Positions 13,601 through 25,350 of a stretch of DNA of 64,000 bases are shown here, piece after piece. The DNA lies in assembly GCA_003342895.1 (NCBI GenBank), contig PTFA01000158.1, forward strand, positions 1,134,026 through 1,198,025, read 5' to 3'. The position numbers were made by a program, and so were the translations under genes. Each line of letters starts with the position of its first letter. The stretch's first letter is position 1. Below the pieces are notes generated by a model. The model searched no databases and was not told where the DNA came from. It saw only the letters and a program-made list of their open reading frames with translations. Source of the stretch: Casuarius casuarius. Taxonomy: Eukaryota; Chordata; Aves; Casuariiformes; Casuariidae.

Positions 13601-16600
13601 AGAATTATTTTCTCTCCCTGTTGTTGCATGAAGATCTACATGAATAGGTAACTGCCTGTAACACCTGAGGAAAGAACAAATTAATAAAATTCTATTTCAA
13701 ATTTGCTTATTCATTTTTTTTCAAGAATAGCTGATAAAACAAGGCAAAAATGTGATTTGATTTGTCCATGTCCCACCCATGCAAAATTTTAGCTATAACT
13801 GAAAGGTATAGTAAAGAATCACTATTACATTTTCAGCAGTCATCATTTTCAAAAGGTGACGTAAGGAAATTTGAATTTAACTCACCATCTGTTACTTTGT
13901 AATACAAACCCATAGGCTACTAGTAGTTTCTTGCTGATATTCCTCATCCCATATGCACAAAGAGCCTTATTTTGAAAGCTAGGCTTTCAAATCTTTTAAA
14001 ATATCTGGAGCATAATTTTGGCTGAAGTGATATTGTTAAAAAATGGTAAAACTTTTCACTTTACACTGTGTGTTGTGATTCGTTGACAAAGCAGTGCAAG
14101 TCTGAGTTAAATCGGCACAAACTCCCCAAGCAGCACTAGTCACTTGACTATATTATTAGAAAGACCTGAAGCTATCGTCCTAATGTAAGTCCATTAACTT
14201 TAGACTGGTATCAGAACTGGGCTAGGGTGTGCTACAAAATGCTTTTGTTTCTTTCAATAACTAGTGAGTATGAGGAGAAAACACAGCTATAAAATATTCA
14301 GGTTTCTTCCTTGTTTAATATACATGCTTTTTCCTTTGGGTGTAAAAGAAACATTTATATTGCATGCATTGTAAGCTAAAATTATAGGTGTGGCCATTTA
14401 CCATATTTTTGTTGTCTGTATACGTGGTATTAACCGTCTTTGGGAAGCATGCTATGAGTTAGCCATAAGTTTTTATCATGATGCAGTTTGGTAGGTTTTT
14501 TGCTGCACTTTCACTTTCAGTCTCTCGTATATCCTTATTTCAGACTCATTTGATTCATAGATAGTTAATATTAATTTTAAAATGTGAAAAACTCACATTA
14601 AAAAACATATATTAGGCAAAATCCAATGCATGATCCTCCTCTTAAAGTGTGCTTGCAATCAAAAAACATACCAACAGTTAATCTAAGTTGATCATGCCAC
14701 CTTATGTTCAAGGTTACTGATTGCACTGGTACTGATGCACACATTTGTGGACACATGCACCTATTGAAAAGCAGTTGTGTAGGCTTAAATGCAAGATATT
14801 ACAACAAAATGCAGCATTGCTCAGGAAGGATAAAATTAATAGAAAGTTAATGCTTTTTTGGAAAGCTCTAAAATGCGATCTTATTCAGCAGTATACTCAA
14901 ATGCGAGAACATTTCATCTTTCAGATCCTTTTCAATGCAAATTTTGAAAAAGTCATCTGTCATTGAATCTAAAATGTTGCATTTTAAAGATTTGAAAGTA
15001 ATCAATTTAGTTGAATTTAAAATCAACAAGAATTTATGGAAAACAACAAAAGCCATAACAATATGTTTGGGGTTTCTGGAAAAATTTGATTGACTATCTT
15101 TCCCTTAATTGTATTAATAATGTGCATGTATATAATTTGCTCTTTAGTTGGTGCCTTTCTTTTCCTCCTCCTGAAAAACAATTTGTGCCCAAACTGTACT
15201 ATGGCTTTGAGCAGAAATATTACTGTGTATAAATACCCTATTTTATATATATGTATATATATAAATTACATGAATTGATTGACAGTTTTCTGATTTATGA
15301 ATCTGTAATTACTATTATAGGTGAGTGTTAATTTGCTGCTATACTGTTATACTTTACTCTGTATGTCTGTCCTTTATACTTGGTTCTGTACAGCTGACTA
15401 AATTTCTCTTTATTTAAATACTTCCTTAAAACCTATGCTTTCCACAAAATGTCATTGCAGTTAACATACCACTGCCTTAGTAATTTATTATCCTGTACAT
15501 GACTCTGATGCACTGTTTTTCTCTACAAGCAGTGGGATTCATTGCAGCTAACTTTGGGTATTTAAAAGTTAGGCTATTATAAGCAGTCATTTAGGGTAGG
15601 TCAGTGTATATTTTATAATGGGCTGAATCAGTGGGAATTCCTTCTTTTTTGTTGACTGTAGAGCAAGCCTGTAAACTCAGATTACGCACTGAAATTTTAG
15701 ATGGCGAAAGGGTAGTTGACATGAAGCTATGAAAAGGACTGTCTCTATAAGCGTATGTTACTTGAGGAAACATGGGATCCCATGTAAGACAAGATACGGT
15801 ACATAAGATGTCATAGCATCAACTTAAAATTCACGAATAAATAAGTGCAAGGTCTTATTTTTTCCAAGCTTTTTTGCTGTCTTTTGTACTTTAATAGTAA
15901 AAGATGATGTCTATTTAGAGGTTATAGAACATCCAACATACTGGCTATATGCAATCTCCTGATCCCTATGTCCTACTATAGGAACAAGGTTTTGATATTA
16001 CAGCGTTATGCTAAATGTAAATGATAATTGGAGCATAGTGATTTCTACCAATGTTGCATTTCATGCTCTCTTGGCATTTTCCAAATGGACTACTGTTTAT
16101 GCAGTTGCTAAGTTCAGTATTCATTTCCACATAACATCAGCTAAAATAGCAATGCCGATCCTGATTTAAAATAGCAGGAAGGCTAAACTCCTGTCAGCTG
16201 AAGTGATTCTGTACGTATAAAAAATTGCCACAATTGCCTGGTTTTATGCAGAGTGTATTTAATGAGCTCTGAATGGCATTGTGTGGTCTGGAAAAGCAGT
16301 CTAAATGTAACTGAGATCTTGGGCTGTGTTTTTGCATGGAGATATTTAAAAATAAGTTAAAAGACCGAGCCTTACTTGTAACTGTAGGAGACCTCAGTTT
16401 CCCAAAACAGGATGAACCGTCTCTGCTTGTATTTGGAAAATTAAAAGATTATTATCCAAAGTGAAACAAAGACTATTAAACCTGAAGGGTTTTGAGCTGG
16501 TGAACCCGTTCTTAAGTCATGGCTGTCCTAAGTGAGAAATTCCATCATTTCACTCAAGTGTAGCAGTCATGATCTGGCAGCATCTAAGCCCAAAAGTGTT

Positions 16601-18180
16601 TATAGAGAGAGTCTTAAAATATTGCTTAATAGGAGATCAAATCCTGTCCTGATAGAAATCCAGGGGACAAATTTGTTGCTGACTGTTACATGCTCAGAAG
16701 GTCCTCTGCTCTCCATGTGTGTTTGCGGTAACTGCGTCAAAGTTAGAGGTGACAAAACCATGTCCTTAACTTGAGTTATGTTCGCTTCTGTCGGGCTGCT
16801 TGGCAGGTGGCAATGTTAAATCGCTTCCCAGGTTACCGTACGAGGTAGTAAGGTGAGGGGGATTTCGTGTCAGGCTTTGGTCAGAAACAAGTAGCTGACC
16901 TTACCGTGTGCAGTGCATATTCGCATTTGTCCATGTAAATACTGTTTTGCCAGGTAGGTTATCATCTGTAGTATTTTTTCCATCACGATCTCCAGCATTG
17001 TCCAAACAAGTTAGCAACTTGATATATCATCCCAAAGTCATCTTCTGTTTAATGTATTCTGTTGTACCCAAAAACCAAATAAATTATCTACACAAGGAAA
17101 ATGTTTTGATCTCTGATCTCCTGACCAAATTATGCTAACATTTCTATTAGATCAGTGCTAAAGGTTTCCTATTCAGAAATGTGATGGTCTCCCAGGCTTG
17201 TGCTTTTTCTGTCGTTTGATTGTACTTGCAAAAGCAGGAAGCTAAGAAAAAACTTCTTTAGCATTTCAGAAGTTATTTTGTTTAACTTGATAACATATGG
17301 GTAACATTGGCTTAGTGCCAAAGTGCTTTGAGGTGTATGTAATGAAGGGTAATTTTTTACTTGAGTAAATACTCCTTGAATTTTTTTGAGGGGGTCATAC
17401 TCCGTAACATTAAACTCAAATCTCAGCATGGTATTTAGAGATACCTCTTAGAGGTCTGATGACCCTGTAGAGCGAGCTACCTACAGAGAATGATAGTTTT
17501 GGTAGCCATCTGTTTGATAATACCTACTCTTTTTCACTTAGCTGAAAAAGATTACTTGGCAAGCATGTCACTCATCTGAGGAACTGAACCACTTAACTGT
17601 TCTGCTTGGCATATCTTTTCCAGTGCTTTATGGTTTGGGGTTTTTTTTTGGCTTTTGTCAGATCTAATTCAGTGCAGATATCTTGTTTTGCTTCTTGTCA
17701 TGGCAGGTAGGAGATAGAGCTTATCTACATTTTCACATTGAGGAAGGTTTTCCATAAATCTCATGTTTTCCTATTAGTTGTTAAGTACTGTTATTAAAAT
17801 ATTTTAAAATATGCACTGAAATGTCATTTTTAAATGGCAACTTTCATGGTTTATTTCACATTGTGTAAGAATTGCAAGATAAAAGATAAAGATAGATAAA
17901 GGACAGTTCAATTAATTACAAGATGGATACTTTAGAGGGCATTGTCACTTAAAATTCATTTAACTTTTTAAAGAATTAATAGGAGATTCCTTTTTTTGAA
18001 TATCTGATGTTGTGCCTCTTTAGTGAAGTTTCCTTAATTTTTTAAGAATTTTTTTTCAGTCTGACTGCTTATGCTAACAACAAAAAAAGGAAGGGGAGCG
18101 GGGGAGGAAAAATGAGGATTATTTTCTTTTTCCTTTCAGTTAAGGTAGTCTTCGCAGTAATTTGTAGGAAGAGCAAATAA

Positions 18181-18230
18181 ACACACATATCTATATATAT
18201 ATCTATATAGAGAGAGATATAGATATCTAA
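18181..18230. repeat. AT/GA low-complexity block with 10-bp hairpin
   Basis: A CA run passes into TATC/TATA units and then GAGAGA. ATATCTATAT (18199-18208) and ATATAGATAT (18217-18226) form a perfect inverted repeat with the loop AGAGAGAG. Confidence 0.8.
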
Positions 18231-20413
18231 CAAAAATTCACAAATTGCTTATCTTTCACTATCAAATAAGAACTGATAATGTATCAGTGTCTCCCACTTT
18301 GAGCAAGACTCAGTAATGTCACATATTCTTTTACATAATTGCATAATGAATATTTCTTATTATCTTATTATAACTTATTATAAAACTCAGGTGTACACAG
18401 ATATATACAGGAAAAAGAACATTTGCCTAGTGTAAAATATTTGCTATAGTCAGCTAATTGTTAGGCCTCCACAAGTCTGTCTGTTCTCATCTAGTAATTG
18501 GCTGAAATTGCTTGGAACAGGGTTACGTTAGTATATGAGACATGAACTGGTTCCAGAAATGGAACTAAACTCATGGATTTCACCCTAAAATTCCATTTCA
18601 AGGGAAGCAAAGCCCAGGAACGGGGTCTTCTGACTGGGTGGGTCTCTGCTCTCGGGAGTAAGTAGGAATTGGCTGAGTAAAAGGAGCACTGGATAGATAA
18701 TGAAAGTACGTGGTAGGCATGCTTTACTGCTTAATTTTTCTACATCTGTCTCCAGAGATAGCAACTTGTTTCCTTTGTCTTTTAGTAGAATAAACTCAGT
18801 CTGTTTTGACCCATGAGTTACAGCAGTTTTGGGAGGGGGGAGGCAGGGCTCTGAACGCAGAAAACTGTCTGTAAAACTCATTAAGGAGATAGTCAGTCAG
18901 TCTGTCCTGAGCCTCTTAAATGCTAAAGGTCTCTTCCATACATGAAGAACACCAGATGGGGGGTTTCTGTTGTGGAGGATAAAAGGAAATTTTTTTAGCT
19001 CATTTCAAGTCTTTTTTTTTCCTGCTTGGTTTTCAAACTAAGACGATGGTGATGTTAGTGAACTCCTGACTCTGCAATGGTAGAGATTTATTCAAGAGCT
19101 CTCCAAGTTTTGTCCGTTGTTGTTATTTCCATTTGCATCTGAGTTGTCTTTCTGTTTGTGTCTGGTGCAGTTGAGTTTGGTTCAGGCAGAATTCAGAAAA
19201 AAAATATTCAAGGGCTATCTCTATGGCTCCATTTATTTTATACATTGCTTTAGATCAAGCTTTTCTGAAGTCAAGGATTTTCAAGAGTACCGTTGACTAA
19301 TAAAATTTGTTAATGAAATACTTATCTCATGAAAAGCTTAAATCAAGACTTAGGAGATAATCTTTTTTTTTTTTTTCCAAAAGGAATTTTATTTTGAAGA
19401 TGCACACAAAAGCATACATCATCAATGTAACTGCACAGCTTAAATAAAATTAATTATTAATGACTGTGAAATTTATCTGGCTGAACACTGTGCTAACTAA
19501 ATGTGTGTTCATATTTTATATAGATTTTTCCAAGGTTATAAACACACATAGAAATTATTGTACTGGAACAGATCAATGATTCATCTAGTCCTGCTGAGAT
19601 ATGCTGTTAAAGGATGCCAAAATGTAAATCAAGGACTTGATCGGGATTTCAAGTCTGTCACGCAATGCTTAACCCAGCTGGAGGCCTGGCAACTGAGTAC
19701 AAATCATGGGTGACTAATCTCCCCTACCTCCGTCTTCCTCCCCCACAAGAGGTCTAGTTCCTTCATTGACTTAAAAACTGTCAGTGCTAGAAGGTACTTC
19801 CAGAAAAATCCTTAAAGAAGCTATGCTTTTCTGCATTGTGCTTAGCACAGGGATCTCGCTGCTTGTAAGCACTGGCTGCATGCTTGTAAAATTGGATGGT
19901 TGAGCCAGTAGTGCCCATCAGAGTCATGCCTGCACTGCACATATTCTGCATCCTACCTGCCCTCACCCAAGAGCATGGAAGGAAGACCAAGCTCCTCCAA
20001 CTTCCTTCGCACACATATGCAAAATCTTCACATAGTATGGAAAAAGGGAGGTTGGAGGGGAAGCATATGTCAAACTACCATACAAACTATAATTTCAAAA
20101 AAAGCCATTTTTCTTTAAAATGATTGTTCTTCTGTACTTCGTTTCTGCTAGTTAACAAAGGATTGTCTCTGTACTTGTAGAAGGGCATGGGAATCTTGCT
20201 TAAATAATGACCTCAGAACTGTGGTGGGAAATTTAGAAGTGCTTCCCAAGTGCAGTGAGCCTTGTAAAGTTGCAAACCAAATCCACATAGATGTAAGAAA
20301 TAGGAACATTCTTCAGATGTGTCGGCCTCTCTCCAACACAGCAAGGCCCCATAATGCGTAAACAAGTCTGCGTGTGGGTGGAGGTACGGCTGGTCAGCTT
20401 TGGTCAGGAATTT

Positions 20414-20765
20414 AGAATCACAGAATGGTTGAGGTTGGAAAGGGACCTCTGGAGATCGTCTAGTCCAACCCACTGGCTCAAGCAGGATCACCCAGAGCAC
20501 ATTGCCCAGGATTGTGTCCAGACGGCTTTTGAATATCTCCAAGGAAGGAGAATCCAAAACCTCTCTGGGCAACCTGTTCCAGTGCTCTGTCACCCTCACA
20601 GTAAAGAAGTTTCTCCTCATGTTCAGATGGCACTGCCTGTGTTTCAGTTTGCGCCCGTTGCCTCTCATCCTATTGCTGTGCAGCACTGAGAAGAGTCTGG
20701 CCCCATCCTCTTTACACCCTCCCTTCAGATATTTCTACACATTGATTGAACATATGAGTCACCCT
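20414..20765 (-). mobile_element. CR1 LINE, 5'-truncated 3'-end fragment
   Basis: The + strand starts AGAATCACAGAATGGTTGAG, continues GGACCTCTGGAGATCGTCTA and CTCAAGCAGGATCACCCAGAG, and ends near the RT-to-3'-UTR part. This is the reverse complement of the avian CR1 3' end. On the minus strand the C-terminal reverse-transcriptase tail is still readable, for example [20 protein letters not shown]. It is clearly a dead fragment, because its 5' part is missing. CR1 is the dominant bird retrotransposon, so this supports an avian source. Confidence 0.93.
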
Positions 20766-22736
20766 CTCTTGAAAAACTGTAAAAGAGATCTTCAATTTGA
20801 TGTGCTCCCGTAGTCCATAGGTGTGACTTGTGAAATGAGGAAAGCAAGGGAAGGAAAGAAGAGTGGGGAAAAGACGATTGGGAGGAAACATTAAAAGTGC
20901 TTAAAAACCTAGTTGTTGCAGATTGAGAAAGTACAGAGAATACCAGATGAAAGTATTGATGCTGGGGAACCGCTTTGGAGCAGGTAGGCCCTCCTGGTTG
21001 TGTCAGGTCAGGGAAATTCCTCAGGGTTGGAGAAACGAGTGTGGTCAGCGAATGTTGTTCTGAATTTAGTCTGGATTGGAGTCCCATTTGCGACAGAACA
21101 TTTTGTGTTTCCCATTCTGCTCTGCGGCGACCACATGAATTTCTGGATATCTAGCAATACTATTGCTTGATATATATTGTGGATATCTGTTGATAGGTAT
21201 TGTGGATGTCAAATGATGTTCTGGTCAGTTTGAGTTGACCACTCAAAGTTGTATCCAGTTGGCGGAAAGATTCCATCCAATGGTGGAAAGATTCAGGTTA
21301 ACTGCCTACGTATGTTGATTGCAGACTTGGGGAAGAAACAAGGTTTTTGATTAACTCTGCCCCCACCCCTATGCCATTTTTTCCCCAAATAGGTGACTGT
21401 GACAGTGTTTCTTTAAATGTACTATTTGGCCCGCGTGGGGTTGCATGGTTTTTAATTGAATAATATGGATGCTTATTACAAAGTTAAAGCTGACGTGCTA
21501 TGGATTTTGGTCTCAGTAAGTTTAAATTTACTTTACGTAGCACATTTAGCATTCAAATATCTTTTAGTTGTATCACTCAGTAATATAGGAAAATAAAATA
21601 TGCTATCAATACTGCATCAGTGCTGAACAATTAATGTATCCCTGTGTAAAAATCAGATATAATTGGGAGCTAGGGAATATAAAATAAAAACTCAAACTAA
21701 TTGATGCATTTGTGAGATATGCAATCAGAAGTATTGTATGACTTAGCAAGATTGGGTGCAACTGAAATGCCTGAATGTTAATGATATGCTGCAGAATTCA
21801 TGGAGTGTTGATTAAGATAGAGGTGCCGTGAAGTTCTTTAAAGGTTTATGCTGGTGTTCATTTTACTGAAAACCTGATTTTGTCACAGGATTTTTTTTTT
21901 TTCCCAGAAGATAGTAGATTGGTTTCTTCAGCAATGTATGGCAATATTCAGTTTTATAGGTGTTTTCTGCTTACTTACATTAAAATTTTCTTGGTCTTCG
22001 TGCTGCCTCAGGTTTTAAGTTGGCTAAGCCCTGAACCCCTTTTGAGATCTATAATTCAAGTTAGTCGCTCTTTTTTTGCTATAGATGCCAATCAGGGCAG
22101 GATTTGAAGACTGTTGTTTTCAGATTTCTCCTGCCTTCAGCACAGTTCTGGCCAAAAAATGGAATCTACACGTCTCACACAACAAATTTCACAAATTGAG
22201 AACATTTACTTCTTTTTTTAAGGCATGGTTAAAATTAGTTTTTGGATCAATTTATGAAGTCGTATAAAAACAGGCCGTTCCAACTTTTTATCAGCTCTTC
22301 AAATTACCATAATGTCTTTAATAAAGGGATACCACTGTTTTGAATTGAAGAGACATGGATATAGGTGATGTAACTAGGACTATATGTATAGGAACATTAT
22401 TGTCAGATACTGTCCTGTTATTTTATTGCAAAAATGGCCATAATTTATTAGCTGAGGAAAAGAAAAGAGAAAAAGTTTGAAGACGAGTTAGTTCGTATAT
22501 TCTTGGACATTACACAGACCACCCAGATCTGAAGTCATGCTTTATGTCTCTTAAATCTTAAATAGATTCAAAATAGTCTTGAATTGCCTGCCTGCGTCCA
22601 ACTGGATATAATGCTTTCAGAAAGGGAAGACCTTATCTTTTCATGTCCCTTTCTGCATGTAGTCACAGTCTGGGCAAGCCATCTAACAGAAATTTTACCG
22701 GTGAGGATTGGTGTCCCTGCAAGAGGACAAGACCAG

Positions 22737-22750
22737 AAAAAAAAAAAAAA
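22737..22750 (+). repeat. A14 homopolymer
   Basis: Fourteen A in a row. A second A-run of similar length lies at about 22892-22904. Either could be a decayed retroposon tail, but no element was recognised upstream of them. Confidence 0.85.
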
Positions 22751-23007
22751 GGAAAGTGATTGTGGTCAGTGTCCATGAAGGAATTTAGGAAAATTCAGTC
22801 AAGCTCCACACCCGTCTGAGATGCCATATGGCATGATAGAATTAAACATTATATATTCTCCATTTAAAAAGCTGCTTTTCAGGGATCAACAGAAAAAAAA
22901 AAAAAGTACATTTCTGTCATGTAGCAACCTCATTTAAAGATGAGGAAAATGTGAATATCCCAAATCTTAATGGTGTCACCTAGATTTCTATTTTATTGTG
23001 CAATTAC

Positions 23008-23349
23008 CTGCAATGGAACATCTGGAAAATGTTCTTTAAAATGTTTCCTTTCATATTGGGACTGTGTAGTTAGTGCTACAGTAACTAACGTGCTCTTTCT
23101 CAGCTCATCTAACCTTGAATGAATGTGTTTCCAATCAATGTAGACAAGGAGTGGCAACAAACGTAGCAAATTTTCCTTTCTGTCATAGTTTCTAACATTA
23201 TTTGGGACCAATCCAGTAGCAGTAGAAATAAGTACATCTTTGCCAGTAAAGTGAATCATTCTGTCTGGATATGCGGACATGAACATATACATGCAGATGT
23301 TGATGAGCATGCTAGTGCAATGCTGTGATTTTTTAACTAACATTGGGAA
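23008..23349 (-). other. exon-like open segment on the minus strand, product not recognised
   Basis: On the minus strand, a pyrimidine-rich CCTTACCCTTCTCAG precedes 23349, a 342-nt segment stays open in one frame (114 codons, phase 0 at both ends), and it ends CCATTGCAG followed by GTAATT, a good donor. The translation begins FPMLVKKSQH, includes LLRLLPLLVYIDWKHIHSRL, and ends EHFPDVPLQ. It is not low-complexity and codon choice looks ordinary. I cannot assign it to any family. A frame this long is expected a few times by chance in 64 kb of AT-rich DNA, so the evidence is weak. It could be an exon of an antisense gene, a decayed coding relic, or chance. Confidence 0.2.
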
Positions 23350-23504
23350 CTGAGAAGGGTAAGGACTTCAGAAGAATTTATATAATGTGGGTAGTTTATA
23401 TTTAGGTCCGTAGTTAGTGTTTTGAGTACACATGGTAAAGTACTTTCAGCTCAAATTATTGTATACATTGAAGCAGCATGCTGATCTGGGAAATTGTGAA
23501 AAAA

Positions 23505-23528
23505 GCTATTGCAATTGCTATTGCAATT
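23505..23528 (+). repeat. two tandem copies of a 12-mer containing ATTGCAAT
   Basis: GCTATTGCAATT occurs twice back to back. The inner ATTGCAAT is itself palindromic and resembles a C/EBP half-site pair. No function can be claimed. Confidence 0.8.
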
Positions 23529-25328
23529 TTGTATTGCTTAGTTACAGTCATTTTGTAGTGTTTGCTTGAATGTTTCAGAAAAGAGGAGACACATTGTTAT
23601 GAAGGGTCACCGTGGTTATGGAATATCTGCTTATAAAAAAAATGTCGTGTAAGTTTTAAAAGATTGCCTGTTCGTTTAATGAATTTTAAGAGACAAGTAG
23701 TATAATTTCCAGTTTCACTGTTGGGTTTAAAATTAAGCTGCTTTGTGCCTACAGGGCGAGGCACTCTGGGAAATAAAGGAGTAAAAAAAGATTTATGGGA
23801 GTCTCAATTTCAAAATATAATGTATTGAATTTAATATGCAACTTCTGAAAATCATATTGCGAACATATGTTAACAGAAACTTTCCAAAAAAACAGATGAC
23901 AAGACGTGAAAAAGATAAGATGCAGAGAGAGTATATTTTTCTTAAGTGTATCTTTTTCACGTTAGTCTTTTAACAGATGTAATTTCTGTCAGAGAGGATA
24001 ACTGCAAAACTTTATGTATATTTGTCAAGTGAAATCCTAAACTCGCAGCCGTTTTTAGCCTGGTTTCCTAATGAAGAGAGACTTGGGCAACAGCATGTCT
24101 TATGTTCCTGCCAGTCTCCTTCCTAATAACCTTTGCACCCGGTAGCCTGTTTTGGTCGTATTTGCAAAAGCGTAAAGGTCTCTAAGATATGGAAAGTTCT
24201 GCATTTTTCTTGAAATAAAACAGCTGTGTAGACAAGACAGCTCTGCTAGTGACTGCAGGCTCCGGGGGGAACTCGGTCCTTATTAGACTGCAGAGAGCCC
24301 GCGAGGGTGTTACGCTCGTGGGCTGTGTTTATGCGAATTGCTGGGAAATCAGCCTTGCTAGATTTGTTTGCTCCTGGAACAGTGTGCTGGTGTAACTATT
24401 AACGAGAAAAGCAAAACTTATTTCTTTAGTGTTAACATGTTTATGCAGTTCTGCCCTTCTGCCATTGTATGTCCATACCTAGAGAAGTTGAATGTGGATT
24501 ATCAAAATGGCTTAGAACTTGTTTTATTGTTTTATTGTTAATAAATGCCATTTTAGATGCTTGATTTTTTAAAAACTTTTGATTTTTTTTGTCTCCTAAA
24601 AGGCATAACGGTGCACAGCCTTTTCAATATTTCTTTTTTTTTCTGTAAATAGAAGCAGGAAAATTCCTCTATAAAGAAGGATAAATGGAGAGGAGAAATT
24701 AATCAGTTGCTTTGACATGCTAGCAAGTTAACTAAATAGCAATAAAATGCTGTCGGTATGCAGATAATCAGTATCTCAGTTGTTCAGGAAAATAAAAACA
24801 TAGCGCAGACTCAGCATGACGGATTAATTCAAGCAGTGTCCCATCCTTTCATTAGAAACCTTCAACTTTGTTAAAAACCAACAAAAATTGTTATTCTATT
24901 TTTATTTTCATTGATGAATAAATATTTCTTCCTTAAATTGAAATTGAACCCAATACTAAAAGCACACCTGAGATTGTCTTTACTTCTTACAGCCTCCTGA
25001 TTAGATATAGGGTTTAAGCTAAGCAGTTGCAGAAGGGGGGTGGGATTGAGAAGTCGTTGCTCCAAATCAGTCTTCCCTGTATCGACACAGGGGAGAGATA
25101 AAAGAGAGCAGTCCTGTTTGCTGTCGTCAGTGATGCTGATGTGATCTTCTTTAAAAGAATATAGTTCAGTTGTGTTTAAATATCAGGAAAACATGCTGTG
25201 GATGTATTTAGGGGTGGGAGGTATCATTTACTGAACTCAGACTTTTTTTTTTCTCCTCAGATTTTGATCAGGGAATGAATAAATAATGGTATTTCACAGG
25301 GAAATACCTGGTATCAAAAATTTTGGGA

Positions 25329-25350
25329 TATAAATACATATGTATTTATA
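25329..25350. repeat. perfect 22-bp AT-rich palindrome
   Basis: TATAAATACAT is followed by ATGTATTTATA. It is a perfect inverted repeat with no spacer, centred at 25339/25340, and could extrude as a cruciform. Confidence 0.9.

Larger units (their letters stand above)
9596..20413. other. non-coding interval with simple repeats
   Basis: It is AT-rich sequence with no recognised exon. It includes the inverted-repeat and purine cluster at 10413-10510, an (ACATT)4 run at 10603-10622, an AT/GA-rich hairpin at 18199-18226, a T14 run at 19363-19376, and a possible old repeat near 19560-19690. Confidence 0.5.

Noticed and set aside
20213..20686. 157-codon minus-strand ORF
   Set aside because: Part of it is the CR1 reverse-transcriptase tail and the rest runs on into flanking sequence. 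It is a dead element, not a host gene.
21880..22107. Hydrophobic plus-strand ORF considered as the missing upstream TMEM135 exon
   Set aside because: Although hydrophobic and containing an AMY triplet, the residues around it do not match the family and the phase does not fit exon a.
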